Shown here: in pieces, positions 58,540 to 64,000 of the stretch
Position numbering within the stretch: position 1 is the stretch's first letter
Layout: the number at the start of each line of letters is the position of its first letter
Assembly: GCA_035557475.1 (NCBI GenBank)
Contig: DATMDV010000113.1
Coordinates: forward strand, 8,602 to 72,601
Direction: 5' to 3'
Length of the DNA: 64,000 nt
Source: JALOLG01 sp035557475
Lineage (GTDB): Bacteria > Actinomycetota > Acidimicrobiia > Acidimicrobiales > Ilumatobacteraceae
Position numbers and translations under genes: made by a program
Notes under the pieces: generated by a model
Database searches by the model: none
Seen by the model: only the letters and a program-made list of their open reading frames with translations
Told to the model about the DNA's origin: nothing

Positions 58540-59342
58540 GCAACGAACCGCCGCGTGAGATCTACACGCACGGCCACCCCGCACCGGTGCTGCAGTCGCA
58601 CCGGTGGCGCACGGCAGAGAACTCGGCGGGTTACCTGCTCGCCCAGCTCTCGCCGGGCACGACCGTGCTCGACATCGGATGCGGACCCGGCACGATCACC
58701 GCCGATTTCGCGCGGCTCGTCCGCCCGGCCCGAGTCGTTGGTCTCGACAGTTCGGCCGAGGTGGTCGCGCTCGCCGCCGCCGATCACCGCGCCGAGAACC
58801 TGACGTTCCGTACCGGCGATGTCTACGAGCTCGCCGAACCGAACGACGCGTTCGACGTCGTGCACGCCCATCAGGTGCTGCAGCACCTCGGTGATCCGGT
58901 GCGGGCACTCGTCGAGATGCGTCGGGTCTGCCGTCCTGGCGGAACGGTCGCGGTGCGCGATGCCGACTACGACGCGATGGTCTGGTGGCCGGACGATCCC
59001 GGCCTGCGGTGCTGGCTCGAGGTGTACCGCGCGGTGGCCCGGGCCAACGGCGGCGAGCCCGATGCCGGCCGACGCCTCCTCGCCTGGTTCCACGCGGCCG
59101 GGTACACGAACGTCACGGCATCCGCCTCGACCTGGTGCTTCGCCACGCCGGAGGACCGAGCGTGGTGGGCACACACCTGGGCCCGGCGGATCAGCGATTC
59201 ACCACTGGCCGACCGCGCCGTGCAGATCGGCGTCGCGTCCCGCGACGACCTCGCCGGCTGCGCCGCGGCCTGGATGCGCTGGGCCGACGAGCGAGACGGC
59301 TACTTCATCACCGTGCACGGCGAAGTACTCGCCACGGTCTGA
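58536..59342 (+). CDS. SAM-dependent methyltransferase
   Basis: A 268-residue class I methyltransferase: VLDIGCGPGTITADFARLV (motif I), VVGLDSSAEVVALAA, FRTGDVYELAEPNDAFDVVHAHQVLQHL (motifs II-III) and VCRPGGTVAVRDADY. The C-terminal third is helical. It resembles UbiE/Methyltransf_11-type enzymes acting on small molecules. Translation may still depend on the ATGA overlap with the luxR remnant, which has lost its own start. Confidence 0.87.
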   Translation: MSNEPPREIYTHGHPAPVLQSHRWRTAENSAGYLLAQLSPGTTVLDIGCGPGTITADFARLVRPARVVGLDSSAEVVALAAADHRAENLTFRTGDVYELAEPNDAFDVVHAHQVLQHLGDPVRALVEMRRVCRPGGTVAVRDADYDAMVWWPDDPGLRCWLEVYRAVARANGGEPDAGRRLLAWFHAAGYTNVTASASTWCFATPEDRAWWAHTWARRISDSPLADRAVQIGVASRDDLAGCAAAWMRWADERDGYFITVHGEVLATV

Positions 59343-59352
59343 GCGCCTCTCG

Positions 59353-60063
59353 TCAGGCCGGCTCCGCGTAGCGCGCGAACTCCTCGGATGATGCCCACCT
59401 GCTGTAAGTGGGCGACTGTGGCCAGCCCTCGGGCGAGTCCTGCCATTCCTCCTGGCGTCCGTAGGGGAGCAGGTCGATCAAGGGGAAGGCGTGGCTGAGT
59501 TGTTCGGTACCGCGGCCCTGGGTGTTGTACGTCCGATACACAGTGTCGCCAACGCGAAGGAACACGTTGACTTGGAAGCCGCCACCGAGCGGGGCATCCA
59601 GGTCGGCACCGAAGGAGCTGTGTGCTGTGGAGTACCAGGTCATCTTGTTGCCCACCCGCGCCTTGTACGCGAGGGCGTCGTCGATCGGGCCGGGGGTGAC
59701 GATGACGAAGCGGGCGTCGTGGGCGTCGAGGAACTCGAGTCGGGTGAACTGGCTGGTGAAGCCGGTGCAGCCAGGACACTGCCACTCCTCGCCAGGGAAC
59801 CACATGTGGTGATACACGATCAGCTGGCGCTTGTCCTGGAACACGTCCACGAGCCGAATCGGGCCGTCTTCTCCCTCGAGTGTGTACTCGGGGAGTTCCA
59901 CCATCGGGAGACGTCGGCGGGCGGCGGCGATGGCGTCGAGCTCACGAGTTGCGGCCTTCTCCCGAACGCGCAGGTCTGCCAGTGCGGCTTCCCAGGTGCG
60001 CTGATCGGCAACCGGCGGCACGGCAACCGGCTGGCTCACGCTCTCTGCGGCCTGTGTTGACAT
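59353..60063 (-). CDS. DUF899 thioredoxin-like protein
   Basis: A 236-residue DUF899 protein: LRVREKAATRELDAIAAARRRLPMVEL, LVDVFQDKRQLIVYHHMWFPGE, then CPGC in EWQCPGCTGFT at the redox position and SSFGADLDAPLGGGFQVNVF. The family has a thioredoxin-like fold and unknown substrate; a CxxC is present here, so a thiol role is possible. The gene converges on the methyltransferase with ten bases between. Confidence 0.88.
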   Translation of the reverse strand: MSTQAAESVSQPVAVPPVADQRTWEAALADLRVREKAATRELDAIAAARRRLPMVELPEYTLEGEDGPIRLVDVFQDKRQLIVYHHMWFPGEEWQCPGCTGFTSQFTRLEFLDAHDARFVIVTPGPIDDALAYKARVGNKMTWYSTAHSSFGADLDAPLGGGFQVNVFLRVGDTVYRTYNTQGRGTEQLSHAFPLIDLLPYGRQEEWQDSPEGWPQSPTYSRWASSEEFARYAEPA

Positions 60064-60275
60064 ATCTGCCTCCTCTCGAACGCGCGGACCGTAGTCCGCT
60101 CACCGATGAAGACCACGGCGAGGTCGCGAACTCATCGGTGCGCGTGCCGTGCGCTGGATTGCGGAACGGGAGGGATTCCGCTGAGTTGCTGCCAGGTATG
60201 ACGTCATCGCAGGTCAGGATGCACGATGACTAGCGACGCCTTGTCGAACGAGAGCAACCGCGAGAGCAACGGAGC
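60064..60275. other. Intergenic stretch without recognisable genes
   Basis: This stretch holds the upstream region of the DUF899 gene. No conserved coding frame, repeat or hairpin was recognised before the HEAT-repeat remnant. Confidence 0.5.
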
Positions 60276-60545
60276 AGCGGGGTCGACTGCGAACCGGTCG
60301 TCGCGCTGGGACGGCACTACGGGTACGGGCAAGGCCACGACTCCCATGCCGAGGTGCTGCACGCCAACGCGTCCGATGGTCGGTGGCGGGTGCGAGAAGG
60401 CGTGGCGATGGCGCTCCGACGGGCCAGCGACGACGATCCCGGACGGGCGTTCGCCTTGGCCGAGCGGTGGTCGGCCGACCTCGATCCGCTCGTCCGTCGA
60501 GCGGCGGTGGCGGCGATGTGCGAGCCGCGGCTCCTACGCGACCCA
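60276..60545 (+). pseudogene. Remnant of a HEAT-repeat protein
   Basis: One frame reads CEPVVALGRHYGYGQGHDSH, then ASDGRWRVREGVAMALRRA, ERWSADLDPLVRRAAVAAMC and EPRLLRDP, the pattern of HEAT-repeat proteins whose helices carry WRxREGVAMAL and VRRAAVAALCEPRLL. A stop codon precedes it at 60231-60233, no start fits, and the homology ends abruptly at 60545. It is a fragment of a longer gene. Confidence 0.6.
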
Positions 60546-60550
60546 GTGCC

Positions 60551-60640
60551 ATGCCCGTGCGTTTCGAGGAGTTCCGGAACGTCGTTCTGCATCAGACAGC
60601 GGATCCGGAGGTTGCCGTCGTTGAGCGCGAGATCGCGCAA
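60551..60640 (+). pseudogene. Remnant of an NTF2/SnoaL-like protein
   Basis: Directly after the HEAT fragment, in another frame, MPVRFEEFRNVVLHQTADPE followed by VAVVERE resembles the HQTxDPEVVVxE strand pair of SnoaL/NTF2-like proteins. The rest of that fold is missing; the frame continues without likeness to 60778. From 60641 to 60774 nothing else is recognised. Confidence 0.45.
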
Positions 60641-60774
60641 ATCCTGCCGAGATCGGTTCGAACGCCGGCTGGTGGCGACCATGTCACCGGAGTCGCCGTT
60701 TCTTGGCCTGCAAAGCTGGCCGGACGATCTATGGATTCGGTTCGAGTCTGTAGTTGTTCGTCTCGGTTCGTCCG

Positions 60775-61443
60775 CTAGAAGCCGCCGTAGACGTCGATGC
60801 GCGGGTCGAGGCCGAGCGGAGCGGGGTCCAGGCGGCCGGTCGCGGCGAGCACGAGCTCGAGGGGATCGCCGCCCCACTCCGTCCCGCCGCCGCTGATCTC
60901 GACCGGCTCGAGGTCCTTGAGCAACAATGTCGTCGGCGCCCAATCACGCTGCGTCAGATAGCCGGCGACGTGGTGCACCGCGCATCGCAGGCCTGCACCG
61001 CGAGCCGGTGGCAGGCCGAGCGCAGAGCGGATGTCCTCACCGTGGAGGTACGCGTCGTACCAGATCGCTTCCACCGAGAAGCCGAGGGTGAAGGCGGGAT
61101 CGAGCAGCGACGGTCCGTCCCACGAATCCGACGGCAGCGACTCGAGTAGCGACTGCAGCGTGGGAAGGGCGGCATCGAGCTCGTCGGCCAGCGCAGCGGC
61201 CGTCAGGGTGCGGCGCTCACGTGCTTGGCGTTCGGTGACGGGCGGCGTTCCCTGGCCTTCGACACTGCCGGCTGCCACATCCACGACCGTGCCGACGACG
61301 TGACTGGCGACGTCCCGGACGGTCCATCCCGCACACCGGGTGAGCACATCGAGCGCCCTCGCGTCGAGGGATCGCACGAAACCGGCGAACCCGCGCAGTT
61401 CGTTGGCGACGCCGTCGAGCACGATCTCGCGTTCGAGCGTCAC
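60775..61443 (-). CDS. MDMPI-type (maleylpyruvate isomerase/DinB-like) protein
   Basis: A 222-residue protein with the four-helix mycothiol-dependent maleylpyruvate isomerase N-terminal domain: TRCAGWTVRDVASHVVG (about 35-51, metal-binding His), DELDAALPTLQSLLESL, and SVEAIWYDAYLHGEDIRSALGL (His-Glu-Asp site, about 122-143). The family uses or senses mycothiol, the actinobacterial thiol. It follows the rhodanese gene by six bases, so a shared role in sulfur or thiol metabolism is likely. Confidence 0.85.
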   Translation of the reverse strand: MTLEREIVLDGVANELRGFAGFVRSLDARALDVLTRCAGWTVRDVASHVVGTVVDVAAGSVEGQGTPPVTERQARERRTLTAAALADELDAALPTLQSLLESLPSDSWDGPSLLDPAFTLGFSVEAIWYDAYLHGEDIRSALGLPPARGAGLRCAVHHVAGYLTQRDWAPTTLLLKDLEPVEISGGGTEWGGDPLELVLAATGRLDPAPLGLDPRIDVYGGF

Positions 61444-61449
61444 GACCCG

Positions 61450-61833
61450 TCAGTCCACGTGCTCGGTCGGGCGTCCGGCGTCCAGCCACGCCTGGAACCC
61501 GCCATCGAGGTGGGCAACGTCGGTGTAGCCGAGGCCGCGGAGGCTCACCGCGGCGAGCGCCGAACGGCCACCTACGGCGCAGTACAGGATCGTCCTCCGC
61601 CCCTTGTCGAGGTCAGCGACGTGGGTCGACGCAGCCGGGTCGGCCTTGAACTCGAGCAGTCCACGCGGCACGTGAAGCGCGCCCGGGATGGCCCCGGTCG
61701 CTCGCCGCTCCGCGTCCTCTCGCAGATCGACGAGGAGCGCGCCATCGGCGATCTCCCGCGCGGCCATGTCCACGTCCACGCTCTCGACCATGTCCTTCGC
61801 ATTGGCGACGAGCTGGGCTGCGGTGGTTGTCAT
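61450..61833 (-). CDS. Single-domain rhodanese
   Basis: A 127-residue rhodanese: ALLVDLREDAERRATGAIPGALHVPRG, catalytic Cys in ILYCAVGGRSALAA (about 84) and LDGGFQAW. It transfers sulfane sulfur to a thiol acceptor. The ATG at 61833 has GGGAG nine bases ahead; the frame continues upstream but without homology. It is first in an operon with the MDMPI gene. Confidence 0.92.
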   Translation of the reverse strand: MTTTAAQLVANAKDMVESVDVDMAAREIADGALLVDLREDAERRATGAIPGALHVPRGLLEFKADPAASTHVADLDKGRRTILYCAVGGRSALAAVSLRGLGYTDVAHLDGGFQAWLDAGRPTEHVD

Positions 61834-61931
61834 CGTGTTCTCCCTCAGAGACTGTGCCTGGATCGAACGGTACGAGGACGCGCTCGCGGCGGCGTCGCGT
61901 CTAGCACGCGCCACGCTTGCAGGCTCGCTCG

Positions 61932-61937
61932 TACAGT
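61932..61937 (+). promoter_or_regulatory. Leaderless-type -10 hexamer of BTAD regulator
   Basis: TACAGT with a six-base gap to the GTG at 61944; this fixes the start of the regulator gene. Confidence 0.55.
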
Positions 61938-61943
61938 GGTGCG

Positions 61944-63524
61944 GTGCTTGTCGTGCGCGTGTTGGGTGTTGTTCGGGCCGAGCTCGATAGCCAACCGGTC
62001 GCGATCGGGAGCCCGAAGCAACGGCTGCTGCTCGCCGTGCTCGCCGCGAGACCCGGCGGCCTCCCCCGGGGGCGCCTGGTGGACGCGCTCTGGCCGGAGG
62101 ATCCGCCGCCGTCCGCATCCTCGACCCTGCTGGGTTACGTCTCGCGGTTGCGCACCGCGCTCGGTGCCGAGACGGTGGAGAGCCACGGTGATGGCTACCG
62201 CCTCATCGCCGATCGCATCGATGCCAGCCAATTCGAAGCAATCCTGCGCTCCGATCCTGACGTGGCATCGTTGGAGGAGGCGCTCGCGCTCTGGGAGGGC
62301 GATGCCTTCGCCGACTTCGCCGATCACCCGTACCTCGTCGGCGAAGCGGCCCGGTTGCACGAGCTGCGGATGGACGCCCGACTCCGCTTGGCGGAGGGGT
62401 ACCTCGATGCAGGGGACGCGGCGCGACCAATCTCGATGCTCGAGGCGATCGTCGCCGACGACCCCGTGCGGGAGGATTCTTGGGTGCTCCTCGTGCGGGC
62501 GCTGCTCCGCGTTGGCCGGTCGGCCGAGGCCGTGCGCGCTGCGAACCGGTGCCGGCGGATCCTGGCCGAGATCGGGCTCGAGCCGGGACCGGCGCTGGCC
62601 GCCGCCGAGACCGTTGCCCTACAGGACCGCACAAGCTTCGGCCTGTCGACGGGTCCCGGCGCAGATCGCGTGGCGACCGTGGGGCCGGTCCGGTACGCCC
62701 GCTCGGGCCCGACGCACCTGGCGTACCAGGTCGTGGGCGGCGGCCCCGTCGATCTCGTCCTGAGCTCCTATGGCAGCGTCTCGATCGACTCGATCTGGGA
62801 CAGCGAGCCCTTCACGAGCTTCGTCCTGCGCCTCGCCGCGTCGTGTCGCGTGGTCCTCTACGACACCAGGGGCATTGGTCTCTCCGATCCGATCGACGTC
62901 GATGCCCCGCCATCGTTGCGGCAGCAGAGCGACGATCTGCGAGCTGTCGTGGAGGCAGCGCAGGCGACCCGGCGGGTGGTGATCGGCGTGGGAGATGGCG
63001 GACCGGCTGCTATCACATACGCGGCGTGTCACGGCTCCGCATTGACCGGACTCGTTCTCGTCAACACCTTCGCTCGGCTCGTGGAGGCCGACAACTACCC
63101 CGCCGGCGTGCCGCGCGAGCGGTTCGAGGCCAACCTCGCGATGTCCGTCGCGGCAGACAGCCAACGCGATACCAGCCACGTACTGCGCAACCACGCGCCC
63201 AGCGTCGCCGGTGACGCCGAGTTCCGGCGATGGTGGGACCGCGCCGGCCGGCGAGGTGCGAGCCCGGCGACGGCGGCTGCGCTCTGGCGAGTGCGCTATG
63301 GGGCCGATGTGCGGTCGTCCCTGGCAGACGTGGCCGTCCCGACACTCGTGCTGCATCGCCGGCGATCGCGCGTCGTGCCGAGCGTCCACGGCGAGTATCT
63401 CGCCGCGCACATTCCCCGCGCCCGGCTCGAGGCGGTGGATGGGAGCGACCAATCGCCGTTCACCGAGGGCCGCGAACAGTTCGCCGATCTGATCGTCGCG
63501 TTCGCTACCGAGATCGGAGCCTGA
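61944..63524 (+). CDS. SARP-type BTAD regulator fused to an inactive alpha/beta-hydrolase fold
   Basis: A 526-residue fusion: an OmpR-like winged helix (about 1-90, RLVDALWPEDPPPSASSTLLGYVSRLRTALG), a bacterial transcriptional activator domain (about 95-230) and an alpha/beta-hydrolase fold (about 248-520). In the hydrolase the nucleophile elbow reads GVGDG (348-352), with Gly350 where Ser should be; the acid site reads HRRRSRVVP and the His site DGSDQSPF, so all three catalytic residues are replaced. The hydrolase part is therefore likely a ligand sensor for the DNA-binding half. TACAGT six bases before the GTG fixes the start. Confidence 0.85.
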   Translation: MLVVRVLGVVRAELDSQPVAIGSPKQRLLLAVLAARPGGLPRGRLVDALWPEDPPPSASSTLLGYVSRLRTALGAETVESHGDGYRLIADRIDASQFEAILRSDPDVASLEEALALWEGDAFADFADHPYLVGEAARLHELRMDARLRLAEGYLDAGDAARPISMLEAIVADDPVREDSWVLLVRALLRVGRSAEAVRAANRCRRILAEIGLEPGPALAAAETVALQDRTSFGLSTGPGADRVATVGPVRYARSGPTHLAYQVVGGGPVDLVLSSYGSVSIDSIWDSEPFTSFVLRLAASCRVVLYDTRGIGLSDPIDVDAPPSLRQQSDDLRAVVEAAQATRRVVIGVGDGGPAAITYAACHGSALTGLVLVNTFARLVEADNYPAGVPRERFEANLAMSVAADSQRDTSHVLRNHAPSVAGDAEFRRWWDRAGRRGASPATAAALWRVRYGADVRSSLADVAVPTLVLHRRRSRVVPSVHGEYLAAHIPRARLEAVDGSDQSPFTEGREQFADLIVAFATEIGA

Positions 63525-63662
63525 CGGACATTCGTCTCGAGCGGAGTCGTCGAATCAGATCCGGCTACGAAGCTTGATGCTCAGGCGGATCCGAAGCAGC
63601 GGCCACGACGCCCAACCCGCAGGGCCGATGCGCCGAGCCTGTTCGAAGTCGCGACCTGACGC
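63525..63662. other. Intergenic stretch, nothing recognised
   Basis: No RNA gene, repeat or coding frame could be supported between the regulator stop and the truncated gene. Confidence 0.4.
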
Positions 63663-63857
63663 CTACGCGCCCACACGCGTCAGCAGTCGGCGGTACTGCT
63701 CGATCGTTCCGGGGAGCACGCGCAGGTGGACGATCGTTCCAGCGGGCTTGTCGACGATGTCGACCACCTCGCAGACGGCTGGCGTCAACGGTGAGCCGGC
63801 GACCACGACCTCGCCGGGTCGGATCACCGACGGATCGTCCGCCTCCCCGCACACCAC
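63663..63857 (-). pseudogene. C-terminal part of an unknown gene cut by a transposase fragment
   Basis: Sixty-four codons read as natural protein (VIRPGEVVVAGSPLTPAVCE, VVDIVDKPAGTIVHLRVLPG) to a stop at 63663. Upstream, a TAG interrupts the frame at 63858-63860, just where + strand IS481-type sequence begins. The likely reading is a gene whose 5' part was replaced by the insertion. The family is not recognised; a short complete gene starting at the GTG at 63857 is less likely. Confidence 0.5.
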
Positions 63858-64000
63858 CTACACCACCCGCCCCAAAGCCACCCCCACCGGCATCCACTCA
63901 CCCCACTCCCGCGTCCGACGCGACCGCGTCAACGCCGGCAACGTCAGCCTGCGCGTCGGCGGCCACCTCCACCACATCGGCATCGGCCGAACCCTCGACC
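63850..64000 (+). mobile_element. C-terminal fragment of an IS481-type transposase (continues off window)
   Basis: The + frame reads HTTYTTRPKATPTG, then RVRRDRVNAGNVSLRVGGHL and HHIGIGRTLD to the edge. This is the C-terminal domain of IS481-family transposases (YxARPKATP, RVRxDxVDxxGxVxLR, LHHIGIGRTHA). Nothing of the catalytic DDE core lies upstream, so it is truncated at its 5' end. Base use shifts to C-rich codons unlike its neighbours, a sign of transfer. Confidence 0.7.

Overview
The window looks like chromosome of a high-GC Gram-positive bacterium of the Actinomycetota, most likely class Acidimicrobiia (inference; no rRNA is present to prove it). The evidence is the gene order crgA-trpG-pknB-pbpA-rodA-pstP-fhaB-fhaA-tRNA-Leu, an F420-type LLM oxidoreductase, a mycothiol-type MDMPI domain, DUF2510, frequent GTG starts, and many genes whose start codon lies 6-9 bases behind a TANNNT hexamer, as in leaderless actinobacterial transcripts.

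Layout. 1-6.4 kb: an edge-truncated lamin-tail protein, a class III aminotransferase with a MarR regulator, an acyl-CoA ligase, a thiolase and a small zinc-ribbon membrane protein. 6.4-15.5 kb: the growth and division cluster (CrgA; trpG; PASTA kinase, transpeptidase, RodA, PP2C phosphatase and two FHA proteins in one overlapping operon), closed by tRNA-Leu(CAG). No pknA is present. 15.5-32.5 kb: a vanadium-haloperoxidase-like protein, LuxR/TPR regulator, LLM oxidoreductase, FAD oxidoreductase, secreted GH5-like hydrolase, GGDEF-EAL protein, membrane proteins, GluQ and an L,D-transpeptidase. 32.5-43.5 kb: LacZ-type beta-galactosidase, an ASCH protein beside an MBL-Rieske fusion, a DUF2510 protein, an ABC exporter pair, DsbB-TlpA and a methyltransferase. 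43.5-55.3 kb: ABC-F ATPase, larC-larB, pheA, an SGNH hydrolase, an SDR, then a metal locus: a Fur-family regulator with a CDF exporter, divergent from cbiMNQO. 55.3-64 kb: live genes mixed with remnants (crp, luxR, HEAT-repeat, NTF2-like), then a BTAD regulator fused to a hydrolase fold without a catalytic triad, and a 5'-truncated IS481-type transposase at the right edge.

How parts work together. PknB, PstP and the FHA proteins would set phosphorylation of the elongation/division machinery, with PbpA and RodA as the peptidoglycan-building pair. The Fur-family regulator probably binds a TTGCGA-N5-TCGCAA palindrome in the fur/cbiM gap and balances metal import (CbiMNQO) against export (CDF). 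Nickel is the favoured metal because the palindrome resembles a Nur box and larBC (nickel-pincer cofactor synthesis) lies 5 kb away.

The most novel signals are a dispersed palindromic repeat (arms TCTCGTGAAGTTTCGGCG) in four copies, mostly at gene 3' ends; a cluster of DnaA-box-like 9-mers at 6.05-6.46 kb; the Nur-like operator; the pseudoenzyme-fused BTAD regulator; and the set of gene remnants at 55-64 kb.
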